This document shows positions 42,801 through 57,800 of a DNA stretch of 64,000 bases, in pieces. The notes under the pieces are model-generated. The model searched no databases, was not told where the DNA came from, and saw nothing but the letters and a program-made list of their open reading frames with translations. This DNA comes from Atopsyche davidsoni (Eukaryota; Arthropoda; Insecta; Trichoptera; Hydrobiosidae). Both the position numbers and the translations under genes were made by a program. The stretch spans positions 2,410,001 through 2,474,000 of the forward strand of contig JAILWY010000008.1 in NCBI GenBank assembly GCA_022113835.1, in the 5' to 3' direction. Positions within the stretch are counted from its first letter, which is position 1; each line of letters starts with the position of its first letter.

Positions 42801-45800
42801 TTTTCAATATGTGAAAAAATATGCCTAATCATATAAGTAAGTAATATAATCCTGTAAAGGTTATTAAAGCGCACTTGATTGACTTGGTTATATTTAAATA
42901 TTTAATTGTAATAAGTTCAAAATAACAATTATTAATAATAATCCTTCAGCTGATATAAAATATTTTTTTATAATATAAAATAAATTAAGCCATCACAAAA
43001 ACGAAACACGTTCTGCACGTCAGAACAGAAAAAAAACAACAAATATTAAAATCACAATAAGACTTATCTTTTCAGACATAAAACGTCTTATTTTCAAGGT
43101 CAGCCCGCGACTCGCTGAAAATTCTGAAAATAATTACTGAAAAGAGATATTTCAGCGCCCTCCCCATTCTCCCTGGAGAGGGTATGTCTCTGGGCTCGGT
43201 TCGGTGCGTCCTGCACGGCTGGAATACTAATGGAAGTACAACAATACCACATTGTTCTGGGAAGCTGCATTATTGAAACAATACAATTCGTTTGGGCTTC
43301 CGGGGGAGAATTGCCTTCTAAGACTTGCATGCAATTTAAGCAAACTGACTGATTAAACAATAAATATATAAATTGGAATTACTAGCCAAGCACAATTTTT
43401 ATATTTAGTTCTGAAAAGATTTTCATAAAAAAAAATTAAAAAAACTAAAAAAATGTCAAGTTAAGATTCTTTGAATATTTATGAGTTATTTGATTTGGCA
43501 TTTCACACTACAAAAAAACATGGAAAAATTTATTTTTGCTTTCTTTTGCTAAATATAATCGGCATTTTAAATAAAAGCTTTCAATAACTTAGTAGCATTT
43601 TTGAAATTGGTTCAGTGATTTTGTATTTTTTTTTTTTAGGAATAAAGCTCTAGTATGGAAGTTTTACCAAATCGATTTATTTCGTGGTATTCTGTTTATT
43701 TTTTTTCTTGAAATATATTTTCTTCGCAAAAAATGTCTGACTCAACAGTTGTAAGACATTTTTTAATAAATTAAATAAAACTAAGAGCACGTTCTCTCTC
43801 TTTTGGCGTATAAATTTAGAAAATAAACCACTTATCAAGGCTTCCGTAACAGTTATTGTTTTTGACATACTGGAAAAATTCACAAACCACAGTCAGCGGG
43901 ATTAAATAGATTTCGAGAGAAAAAATTGCTTTCTATTTTTTAATGTTAATCAAACACTTTTAAACTTAATTTAAATTGTAAATATGAACGAAATATTTAT
44001 GTACTCGGAAATTTTTGAAGAATATTCATATCGTCTTATGTATGGATCAATTACCTAAACAGTGTAAACACAATTTATTTTCATAAGTGCGGTATTTTAG
44101 AATAGACGTGGTTATAATTATAAATAATAACGGACATAAATTATAAACATTTATGATATATTATGTATTTTAACTATAGTAATTGATAGTGTATATAAAA
44201 TTATGGTTATTAATTCATACGTAATACATATTGAAAAATCATCTTTTTTTTTTTCACACCCCTTTCTCTACTACTTATTTAGCATTGCGCTTTATTAATA
44301 AAAATTAACTCGTTATATGCAAGTCCATTACCGATATGAAGAGTCTATTTTGCTGAATAATTATAAATATAATATTTCAAAGTTAATTAATATTCAACGA
44401 ATAAATTATTAATAATTTTAATCAGGTAAAAACTTCTTTTTGAGATCTCCCAATATTTTGCAAAAATAACACAATGACGACATTTAAATTATATATATAT
44501 AATTATATTACAAAGTTATTCTGATATCAAGTTATTATTCGAATTTGTTTATTTATAAATGTTTTGGATATTCCGGCTGTGTAAATTTGTCCCAATTCTG
44601 CAAATAAATATTCACAGTAAATCCGGAAATGCGGATAACTCGATTTGTTTTAAATTCAAAAGACACCCTTTCAAAGTCAGAGATTCAATGAGCAAATCGT
44701 ATTATTTATTTATATATACTCGTCGGTACATAATTATTAAATTAGAAATTTTGTTGAGGATACAGAAAAATATAAATTCATGGGTTAAAGTGAAACACGT
44801 GGCAATTATCTAAAATATATTTCAATTCATTTATTTTTTTTTAATTTATGTTATGTAGGAAAATAAAACCTTTAGCTCTTATTACAATAATATCTCAAAT
44901 ATAACTTATGCTTTCATGCTATTGTTTAAATATATTCTACAAACGTTTAAGTGTTGAATTTGTGTTGAATTTTTTCACACCGATGTGTAATTTTAAGTAT
45001 CATAAAAATATTAATAAAGTTGGAGTGTTTTATTAGTTATCCGTTTATGTCTTAAAAAAATAATTATTGTTCATACATATCATCATAGCTGATATAATTT
45101 TCTAAAAAATAAAATATCTGAAAAAAAAGTTTAAACCTATCCAAAATCGTATACGATATATTTGTTATTGTATTTTGATAATTTGATTAAACAAGTAAAA
45201 AATCCAAATTATATAGAGAATCGTGTTATTTCATATATTTGCTGTTTAAGGGTTGTCCATAAAAATCAAAATACTAATATTATTCATAACATAAAAATAC
45301 CGAATAATTAATCAGAACGAGATTTAAGTACTTATTAAATGCTAAAATAATAATTTTTTTATGGAATAATTGAGGTAGTGAAACTTCAAGCTTGATTGAA
45401 AAATTTTAAAACTCTCAAAGTGGTATAAGTCATACTCCAAGGGTCAATTAAAATAAAAAAATTAGAGGTGCAAAATATATAAATATATTTTTTTAAATAT
45501 TTCATATTCATAAATACTACCTGAGTGCGTTTAATGAATTTTCATGATGAAAAATATATTCACTTTGTGAATATTCAAATTCTGTTATCAAAGCATTGTG
45601 AAGATTATTAAATCTCTCGTATTATATTATAAATATTTTATTGTTTTGAAATTCATATTGATTTTACTATTGATAAATGTTTTTAAAAAAAATATAACAA
45701 ACCACACGCTTATTTTTCAGTTAGCCCTGTAATGGTGAAAATCTCTATGTCGCTCTCAAAAACACGCTGAAAGTTGCTGAGTTGGGTCACAAAAAAATTG

Positions 45801-48800
45801 GTATTGGTCTACGAGAAAAAAAGTTTGGGAACCACTGATCTAGCACGGCTTTGGGCGCGTTTGCACGTGAGCACGTGGAAAAGGTGCACGTGCTGAAAAT
45901 CCATGGATTTATCTCTGCGATTGGAGGCACGATATCCATGGGGAGACGTTGCGATACCTGCAATGCGGGGTCGGCCAAAAACCTCATTACCATACACCTC
46001 TGATGTCGTAACCCCATCCGTGCATTACTGAAAATTCACCTGTCAAAGATTTTTTTAAACATATATCTCCAAAATTAAACCCACAAAAAAAAATTCATTA
46101 AATTTTTGCCCTCTCAAAAAATTGTTTGATTTATAGTTAATTGTGAGGATGAAGTCTAGATGAAATCATATTATTCATGACATATATATTTTTTGCGATT
46201 TTTTTGATTTCACACAATAGAAATAATCCACTAAAACACAAGAAACACCTCTTTTCTTCCACAATTTCTCTTTTTTTAATTCATTCAATCAATGAATAAG
46301 AAAATAAGCGATATTCAGAAGTGATTACAAATAAACTACAAAAGATTGTTCCGTTTTTCGGTCGTGTTATAATTTTTTTACTTTTTATTTAATGTTTATT
46401 TCTATAAATAGTAAAAACTTTTATGTTTTAGAGTAAAAAAGTTTTCCTTGCCAATTATTTGCCTGGTTCAAATATTCTTAAAATAATAGTTGTTTAACAT
46501 TTATTTGATTGTATTTTTAAAATATTTATTTTAGCCAAATATACTTGTTTAATTTGTTCCAAATAAAGTATACAATTTATTAACTGTGAGAGAAAAATAA
46601 AAAGACTTGTTAATAGTATTTTAATTGACGATTGTTGTAAAAAATTTAAGCCTGCGCAATTAATAATCTTTATGGTCAATTATCGTATTTTTTTAACACA
46701 TTTCGAAGACATATTTAGAAAAATTTAATAACTTTAAAATATAAACCCCTTTTTCATCCTGGATACAATGAAGATAATCCGAGTTATTTATATATTGCGG
46801 AGGCGTACGCAGTCCAAGGGTAAAATGTATATAAAAAAGTTTTTTAACATGTGCGGCGCGTGGGAAGAGGTCATCACATTGGCACAGTACGATTTGACTT
46901 TCAAAATAAGGGATAACAACTGAACTAACAATAAAAATAACAATTTCAAATAAAATAATATGAAAAATTATAAAATAAAATATAAATTTTCCGTTTCTTT
47001 GATTGAATATATTTATTATTAAAAAAATATGCAAGCAAGGTGTTTAACTATAATTCTTAACATTTTTAGTTTAATTTTCAATATGCTATCTTTAAGGTCA
47101 TATTTTTATATAGGTTTAAAAAAAAAACACTGAGATAATAAGATTTAAACTTTTCAAAGACACGGTTTACGTTGATTTACGTAACAATACGGCGATTGTC
47201 GCAACCCTTAAGCAAATAGGGGTGCTCAAAAAGGGAAAACTGTTAAATAAATATTTGGACCCTAAAGTTGAGAGCGGATTACGAACGAAATAAAAAGTCC
47301 CGACAAAAACAAGTATAACAGACTAATAATTAGTTTTTTAAGCCAGTTTTTTGGCCTGTGAATTATACAGGACACATGACGCTATTAACCGGCGTTTAAT
47401 CTACTGCCATTATAATTATTCATTTTTTTTCATATAGTTAAACGCTTGAGATTATTTGTATAGTACAGGACATTCGTGTTGGAAGGTCACGGTTTTAATA
47501 CTGGGTGTACAGGTTAAAATTACAATATCAAATAAAAGATATGGCATCAAACAAAACTTAATTTTATTTATACTTGCCCTTAACTTTTCAACTGTATCGA
47601 GCATTTATTCATAATTTTTAAGTTCAGTAGTGAAGTTTTAAAATAACTAGAAACAAAGGTTTGATACTTTTTTAAATTCAACAAATATTAACAATATCAA
47701 ATAATTTTAGGTGATTCGGCATGAATAATAATTATACTGCTGTTTTTGTTTTAAACTAAATTACAAGTTATGAATAAAATATTTTTTTATTGGTGATTTC
47801 CAAACATATTTTATGACACTCAAATTTAAAAGTTTATAACTATTCTCGATTCACTCAGTATACATATTGTATGTAAATCGTTATTTATTTTCTTTATAGT
47901 TGGAAAGGACCGTTACAATGGATTTTATGGAGTGGAAAAATAAAGTACCTATTTGTGTAATAAGTTATCGTCCAGTAACGTTATGTATTGGTTTGAAGAC
48001 ATCCTGAATTTGTATTCTCCATTTAGTTGCTCAAAAAATAAACCAATAAGTCTATTTTTTCTAAAGCTAATAAATATCCGACTCGAGGTATAAAACCTGC
48101 TATAAATTTTATTTATCGTCTTTAATTAAATTTTAGCTATACTAATATTAGGGTTCAGTCTTTAGGAAAGACATGTCTTCCATTCATCAAATAAACATTG
48201 AAATACAAATTTATTAATATATTAAAATCAATTTGTATCAAAGGGTCTTGTAATAATTAACCTCGTACGGATCTTATCTGATAAATACAATTATTTTGTA
48301 ATGCCCTACATCCGCCGGTCGAGATCTTATCTATTTAACCGTATAATCCACAGACATTTTAACGAAAAAAACAAGACACATCTGATAAAATTGCCACGAA
48401 CACATTTTTTTGTATATTTTCCAGTGTTTCGCGCGTGTTGCAAATCTAAAAGATAAAAAAACATTTATGTAATGAAAAAAAATACATCTCGGATAAGGAA
48501 ATATGTAGTCAGCTTTTTGTTAAGTTATACGAACAAATTAGACACTTGTTATGAAAATAAATATTTATAAAATTTTCATAAAATGTAAATAGCGCTTTTT
48601 ATGCTGAATTATATATTTTTTTATAACTGATTCCATTAATATTTTATTTACCCTAAATTATTTAATTCTGAATGATAGTGAATAATTCCATTTTGATATA
48701 TTAAAAAAAATATATTTCTATGATTTTTCCAGCAGTATGATTTTATTGGTGACCGGTTTTGTCAACCTTTCACGTCAGAATAATCAATCGAAATGATAGT

Positions 48801-51800
48801 GATGATAATTCGTATGATAATGCAAACGTGAAAAGTTGGCGAAACCTGCCACCAAAAAAATTTTATATCACAAAATTATTTTATATAAAATATATTTATG
48901 AAGGTAACATGAAAAATATTTTCATGGTTATTGGGAAAAATTGGAATTTAATAATTTTTATGTATCAATCTATAAATTTTATTATGTTTAATACATTTAA
49001 ATGAATCATAGCTTTTATACATATTAAATAAATACTTTTAGGTTAAAATATTTTTAACCTAAAAGTAATAACTTTTAATAAGATAAAACATCAAATATTG
49101 TTAATTGGCTTATATATTTTGTTCTGCTTTATATTTCAATTAAAATAAATCTGCAAGAATTATCATCAGTTACCAAAAGCTGGGTATATCTAAAAGTATA
49201 ATAAAAAAATTGTTGTTATTTTTTTTATATAAACAACACAATTTAGTATAATATTAAATAAAATCAAGATGGTGCCGGGAAGTTTATGTAACAAAAGCGT
49301 AGCAAAATACTTTAAAATCCAACAACTCTAAGAATGTAAAATAATTAAAGAGCGACTAAATTTGACGTGAATTCAAATTTTGCGCAAATTTTATTTTTAG
49401 TGCGAAATTATTCTGTAATATAATTAAATAGATATTCAAGAAGTAAGCACTTTTTAAAACCTAAATTAGCGAATGGAAGTCAAAACAAAAACAGTAATAC
49501 AAAATAAAACACGAAGGAAAATATTATCTTTACGCTGGCAGGTTTTGACAGCTCAAAAGTAAAAAGTAAAAGAAACATCAAAGGAAAAAAAATAAAATTA
49601 AAATTGCCTCTCATTCGACGGATAAAAATTCAATTAGATTTCAAACTGAAAATAAAAACCTATGATATGAAATTTGCATTTGGGTTGTTTTAAAAATAAC
49701 TCAGACAGAGAAACCGAATTGAGATTCGATTACATATCTAAAGTTTTTTCAGATCTATTTTATAGTATTGAAAACATTTTACCAACTTTTCTTTCAAAAT
49801 AAAGAAGATGCTTATTATAAAAAGCTGTTGTTAAATATAAAATTTAAATTTCTCTTTTCTGTTGACATCCATTATGAGACATAGTATATAACGCGTGACT
49901 CAAAAAAAAAATTATTAGATTTAAAAACCAAGTAAAAAAGCCTACTTATTCTAGTTAAGCAAACAATGATCGTCTTTATTCGACAAAAAAACTAAAAATG
50001 GAACTTTCACAAAAAAAAACGTATAACAAAGAGATTGAAATTAAATTTTAAAGCTTTTATATTTTCTTAATATGATAAAACGGTTTGACAAAAAGCACAT
50101 TGTATAATAAAACTGTGCTAGATCAATCGTTAATAAGCTTTTTAAATATCAAGAAAATTTCAATCTCGCTTGATAATTGATGCTCAAAAAATGCGTAGAT
50201 TCGTTTCATCTTTTATTTTTTTGCAACGTATTTTTTAATTTAAAATCCATTATTAAAATTATTGAAAATAGGTTATGATTCAATAAATGTTCTTTCAATT
50301 CACAATATAGACGTATCGGTGTTTTAAAACTTTTTACAAAGAGACAACGTTGCTTTACGTTTTGTTAGCAAACGAAAATTAATTAAAATTTTAACTAGGT
50401 GTACATAATTCATTTTCAAATACTGAAAATGCTAAAGTGAAAATTGGAAAAATAAAGCATCGGACGTTATAAAACCTCTTTTCGTTGGTAGGGAACTATC
50501 GCGCGCGGACATATAACGGATCAATATTCATGAAAGTTGTTCGAATACACACTGTATCGTACAAAAAAGCAAAATTGCAGTGCTTTGAACGTAACATAAA
50601 AATATTATTTTCGTCGTTTACAAGGAAAATTGAGTTATAATTTATTATATGAATACATAATAACAGTTTTGAAGCCAATATTTTAGAACCTCTGTAAAAT
50701 TACGATTTGGAATCTTGATAAAACTATAAGCTTAATATTTTTATAGTTGAGTAAAAAATATAATTTTTCTAAAGAGTCAAAAGTACAAAAAACCTTTTTT
50801 TTCGACTGCTTCGATCACATTTTTTTTTTAAGTATATATATGTAAAATATAAATATATAATATGGGTCATTATTGGTCCGCGCGCTTCAATTGACGCCTC
50901 TTATTTGTATGAGAACTTTATGGTTCTGATTAAAATAGTTGAACGGTCTTCGCTTTTCCTCGGGAACGTTGAAAATAGAAAACCGGAAAATTGCTTCCGG
51001 AAATGCAATTTATAAAAATATATTCCGAATAAATTGAGTGAGATTGAACGTTTTTTCGTGAATCCAATAATGACTTCGATAGCACTAAAGTGTCTATTTG
51101 AGAATCTTCATACACTTTACAGAAATGATATTAAATTATACTTTTAAATTTAATTTAATATCTGACGGTTAGTTTTTCAGTTAGTAGCATAGTTTTATTT
51201 TGCTAAAATTGATAAAATTTTATAAGTGCATTATGTTTTTGATATTCGATTCAAACACTGATCGACGAGGAAAATGGATGATTTTTTTACTCGATTATTT
51301 ACTGTTTATATAAAGATGTCGTGTAAATCATAACATGTTTAAAAAAATAGGTATTTATTGGTGAAAGCCTACTAGTCTGGTCCTCGTGTATAAAATTATT
51401 ATATAGAGATGGGGGAGGCTTGGCGCAGATAAGCCGGGGGTAGTCATGGGGAAGTTCGGTTACGCGAAGTCTCCGGCTGATAAATAATTAATTAAGGAGA
51501 TAAATTTCACAAAGGTAAAAGATCTGCGAGGGCGAGATTAGTAAAGTTTATTTCATGTTATTTATCAAAAGTAGAAAGGGTATTTGCGGTAAATAGATTT
51601 TTGATATGGTACACCGCAACCCTTCCTGCCTCTTCTATCACAAATTCACAGCAAGTTTCATTAAGTGCCGAAGAAATTATTTCATTCCTCACAACAAAGG
51701 GATGTTTTCAGTCATATTTTCAACAGTCAGTACTTAATAATTATGTATTTATACTTGAAGATTTTTACTATAACCAAATAAAGCGATTGTGTAGAAAATT

Positions 51801-54800
51801 TTGTTTAAAAGTAGAAGACGGTTTTTCTATTATCAAGAGACTTTAAGATAAAAAAGAACAACACTGTAACTTGGAACTGCATTCGAATCGCATTAAATTC
51901 CGTGAACAAACTGCACAGACAAACACAAATTGGCAAACTTGAGCTGCGAGAGTGTTTGATGAAACGTAAAATGCACAAAGTGCAGGGGGATGTTTGCACC
52001 GGAAGTTGCAAACAAAATCATGATTCGCATGCGCCGTGACGTCACATCCGACGCCACTGGCTGGAGGGGTGCATTCTCACAGCCTGCGGGGATGGAGGTT
52101 GCTAAAAAATTGTTCAATTTTGAATATGTGGTATCACTTTGATAAAATTAAAATTCTCTTTAGCATATTTATTTATTTTAAAGTTGCCATTAGTATAAAA
52201 AATCTCAAACATATAAGATACTTAAAAGGTTTTTTTTTTAGTAAAATTCTTTAGTTTTTATTTGTGACGGTTTCGCCAACCTTTTACGTTGGCACTATCA
52301 AACAGAGTGAGATTTTATATAATAATAAGCAATTAGGTATACAATTGTTAGAAGGAGAGGTTGTTGGAAAAAGAGAGAGAGTGATTGTCAGGTGGTAAGG
52401 GATAAAGTGATTTTAATGTACCTGACAAATGGAGGATTCTATATAATTGCAAATTTTTTTGTCAAATGTAGTGGCTTTGAGGTGTAGCGGCAGTTATTCT
52501 GTGTTACAGTTTGTCCTGTAGTGTGTTTATCTGTTAATAATGGGTTTTCCACTCAAATATTTTACTCAAGTATCAAGTAGAAAATCACTCAAGTATTTTA
52601 CTCAAAAATATTAAAATGGAATTCCACCAAGTACTCTCTGTGAAAAATATTGAATTTCTACTTAAAAGGGTTAAAACGCCGATCCGGTTTTTGATTAACA
52701 AAATATAGCACCGCAAGGTTAACTTCAAATATACACAATACTTCATTTAGCATTGTGAATTACCTGAAAGTGGTCGATGCTTCATGTCGCAAGGGTTGTT
52801 AGGTTAGGTTAGGTTAGCAAGAAAATACATGGGGGTACATGTGCGCTGAAAGGCATTAGCGTCCCGTCCAATCAGACCAATAATGCTGGTCGAGGCTTCT
52901 CCTGGATATAATCAGATACTGAGCAAAGTGGCTTAGGAATACCAGAGTGGAAACGAAGCCTGTCCACTGTTGTACAGTCCTTACAAAAATAATCGCCTAT
53001 ATATAATAAATTAATATTTTTATAAATATACACAATTATATGTGTTTATATATGTTGTATTTGATGCGTTGTGCTGTTAACATAACCTCTATATCGTTTA
53101 TTTTTTAAAAATATTCCTATAATAAAAATATTAAGGGTCTTGCTACCGAACTTTGCTTGGTGTCGATCCCCCGTCTGCTACAAAAAAGGACCATTTTTTC
53201 TGTCGAAATCGTGTCATTTAGCTAATTTAACTGTCACTTTATTTTTCTATGTCGAAAGTTTATTTTTTTATAGAGTATTTCAAAAACTATTAATTATATT
53301 TACCTATTTTTTATTATTTAATTAACGTCCATTTTCAGGGTAAAATAAAATCATGAAGATGTTTAAAAAGTTGATAAAATGACGAATTTTCAAAACCAAA
53401 GATTATTAAAGATTTTTTTTTTTTTTAATTTTTAAAATAATAAATCGCACATGTTTTTTATTTTATCTTTCAATTCCAATTAAAAAAAAGACTTTCATAT
53501 GTTTAGAACTCTTAGAACAGGGACATGACGAATCTCCAAATTCCTACACTTCAATCGAAAAAACACATATTTATCATATTAAAAGTAAATTTACAAGAAA
53601 TAAAAATATATTTTGTTTGGAAGAAGGGATGTATCTAATTTTATGCATTTAAATTTTTTTGATTGGTGCAGTCGATTTTTAGCAAAACGAACCAGAAATT
53701 GATCAACAAAACTCGCATATGGGACTTAGACCCTATTTTTTCCAATTAAGTGAGGTGATCCATTATGCACTTTACGACTATGATAATATTTTTCTGAAAA
53801 CATTTTAACACTTCACGTGCCATGAATATTCTGAAATTCTCTAAATTCTACCTCCGATGTGCATTTACAGCGCGTTGTACTCCAACTTTACAGCATTGAT
53901 TGCAGCAAATTTCAGCATCAAAGCTGCCCACAGAATGCATCGGCACAACTGCATAATGGAGGGATCAGGCAGGAAATGTTGTGAACCTGTGGACGAGGGC
54001 GTCACGTAACGTTGTTTTAAGGGATACTGATGGGTATTATTGGCTGAGGTTATTCAAATTTCCTTTAAATCGTTTGAAATTTGCTTCAATATTTGTAAGC
54101 TTCGACACCCTTCACAAACACGCTTGACCAAAATATGGTCACTGGTTTTCATGGAAAGTAATTCTAAGATGTATACAAAGCAATTTCAGATTCAATAATA
54201 GTTTTACACATCAAATAAATAAGCACTATGTCTGACCTTTTTATTAAAAAAAAAAAAACATTTTTGAAACCATAAATATTTTACCCCAACAGTTTATATT
54301 TAAGTTTTATTGCAAATAATATTCTTTATACTTAAAACTATCATCAATTTGGCTTAAAATTATTTTTTAGATAGAAAACTGTATATTTGTGTCAAATTAA
54401 GGTGTTTTGTCCAAATGGTGATATGAAACAAAAAAAAATCCATATTTTTATATTTGTTGATAATTTACTTTCCAAATTAAAAACATGCATTTGGTTTTTG
54501 CCAAAAAAAATTAAACACACTTTTAATTTCTGTTGCTGTTAAGCATTCAATGTTTTATTTAAAATACGTAATGATATAAAAAAAATATTTAATACGTTAA
54601 CAGGTCGGAAATATACGTTCATTCAGCATGAATAGGTTATTTTTTATCGCAAGAAATTATGCGTCCATAAATATTCAATTTCTAAAATATTACACAATAT
54701 AAAAAGCCCTAAATTTTTACTCGGGGCTGCCAGCATAAAAGATCAGACAATAATAAAAATGATGTTGAGGCTTTATGTTCTAATATATAATGATTTCGAC

Positions 54801-57800
54801 ACTTACCAACACGTGAATGGTCGACACCCCATTTGTGAATTATTTTTTTGAATATCATTATCTTGACGTTAACCGAAGCTGAGTTATAACCACAATATGT
54901 ATAAATGTATTTTTATTATTTGTTTAAAAATATCTTAATATACTTATAATGTCCTCTGCGTAAGTGTAATTCGGCATATTTTAATATTTCTGCAAATCTA
55001 ATATCGCATTATATTTTCGCGTAGAATTAATTTTGGGCGCATGTTAAGAACAAATCTCAAACGTCGAACCAAAATAATACGATCCTGAATTTCTGCTAAC
55101 GGCTCCGTTGCCTTTGGATGATGGGGGATGGGGATGGGGATGGGGATGGGGATGGTGATGGGGACGGGGATGGGGATGGGGTGTAATCACTTTTGCCTTT
55201 TTAGTGCCAGGGGCGCCCGTAAACTCCGGGACATAAAGGCAAGTGAAAGAATTTATATCTAAATCTACATAAAGTCGGATAATTCAGCGCAGTGGCGGTG
55301 CGTGTGAAGGAATTATAAATATCGTTTTTGTTGGGTTTTTTTTTATGTGTTCTTATTTGGCGATATGGGAACCTGCGATTGTTTGGTATACGCTTTTTTG
55401 GGTATCGAAATAAAATTGAATATTTCAATAGTTTGAAAACACGGTTTTGTTTTTCTTATCACAACGAAAAATTTCTAAACGTAAAAATCTAAATATAATA
55501 AAAAAATTATTATTTTAATATCTTGATTGAAAGACGTTCTATTAAAGATACAAATACTCACTTTTATGAAATTACAAGATAGTATCGAAACCATCGAAAT
55601 AAAAATATATTCTTAAGCCTGTTGTAAGAATTTTTTCAAGCTTTGATTTTCTTGAATCATTCTCATGGATTCAATGGTTTTTCAACATGTCACCTTTTTA
55701 CGGATCAGTATTAATAACTCATTTCCAACTCTTGCTATTTCGATTAACAAATAAATTTAAAAAATACATTAAACATAAATGTGTTAAATATTAATAATTT
55801 GAATCTTTTCGACGTTTTGGTATCGGTACTTTTTGCCACAAACAATTAGAAGTTCCTCAATTATTTAACAACAATAATACAACGAATTGTGATTACAGAT
55901 AGTACGCTTTCTCGGAGAGGTGCGCTTAAATACAAACCTCAAACATGACTTATCTGACCTATCAAATCCCTCAAGGCTATACCTGTGTCATAAAGATAAT
56001 GTGTTTATTTGTTGAGTAAGGTTTTAAATAATTCTTTAGACAGGTACACAAGTGTCAAGTTCGTATCTTATTTTATTTTGCGAAACTGTTTGACAAGCCG
56101 CGACATTTATCGAGAGCCTCGCTCTCTGATCCCAGATTTTCTCGGCTGGTAGAATTAATCGAATTTTCTTAACTTTTCCGAAGCCCCGAGATTGCATCTA
56201 AGATGTCGTTCTTTCCTTTTGCTAAGTTATAGTTTGTTGTTTCCCTAACAAACAACAGAGATAGCATCGCGAGAATAAAAGTCAAATCGTTGATAAAGCT
56301 GTGTAAATAGGTTTTACTAACTTTATCGCTGATTTAATTGCGACATTTCAAATATTTTTATACTTGTTTCTCATTAGTGAATAGATTTTTTGATAATGTA
56401 ATAATCAAGCAAATTATAACTGAATTTATTAATTTTATTTATAGCTCCATATAACAAGAAATATTCAAAAAAATCAAATAGTAGATAAATTGAAAACGAA
56501 GAGCCCATAACAATATGACATTAAAAAAATAGGAGATTGCAATTCAATAAAGTTGGTTAAAGGCAGTTGTGGCTATTTTTATTCTTAATCAGAATATAAT
56601 TGAATTTTTAAAAGAAATAAGCATATCGCTTCATATATAATTGAAGCCGATATTTTAAGAACGACTTAAGTATACTTGCCAGTATAATTCATAGTAGTAC
56701 TGAATTTATATTATAAGATAAGAAATTCAATATTTTTGACAGAGAGTACTTGGTGGAATTCCATTTTAATATTTTTGAATAAAATACTTGAGTGATTTTC
56801 CACATTTTTATTTTTATTAGTGACCGGTTTCGCCAACCTTTCACGTTGGCATTATCAAACATAGTCTGTTTGATATTATTATATTTTTACTATTCAATAT
56901 AAAGTTTGTCACATAAACCTTTCAAAAAAATCTCCGATTAGTCAGATATTAATCTAACTGGCAATCAAAATTACTTCCTTTTCTAATACCTGATGATTTA
57001 TAAACATTCGACGACATCTGCTTGAAAATTGCAATTTGGCATGTTGGTGAAACTAGTGGCATCAAACAATATAAAAGTAAGAACAAAACTAAAAATAAAA
57101 AAAATTTAAAAAGGCATTTACGTGAAGTCTTTGTAATTAATTACAAAAAAAAATGATCGCAGTGAAACTTTAAGTAACACCTCCAACAATACCACGCGAA
57201 AAATACAAATTTAATACAAAGTTACAAACAATAATGCACTTTGTTATAAAAAGCGCCAATCTATCAAATGCTCCCATTCCAGAAAGCTAAGTGCCATAAA
57301 CGAGGCGTATTGTGTGGGAGTACAATGGAGGGAAATGATTATTGTAGATTTTTTTGTGGAACTGGTACTGGGAAGCAGTTTGTCCGGAAAATACTGTGGA
57401 ACATTACTACAAACTTGTATTCAGCCCGATTGAAAAATAAGTAACACAGATGTAAAACGTATAAGAAGGGGATTGATAAAAATATAAATTTATGTAAATA
57501 CTTTAATAATCAAAAAAATACAACTGGAATACAGTTAATTACTACTTTAATACAACATTAAGTTTAAAATTGATTGTACATCAGTAACACCAGAAAAGCT
57601 GAAATTAAAAGCACTCTCAGTTCAATGAAAATTTTTAACAACAAAACAACTGGAACTAATAAATATATTTTATTTTTCACAAATGCTGCAAGAAAATAAA
57701 TATTTGAGCAGAAAAATTAAATATTTTTCTATATTTGCAAAAGTGCTAGCGATAAATTTAAGCAAATAGCTCGTAGCTTATTTATAAAATAAACGATTGT

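Noticed and set aside
46693..47034. 113-codon minus-strand ORF rich in Ile, Phe and Asn
   Set aside because: AT-rich low-complexity translation, typical of chance ORFs in this base composition.
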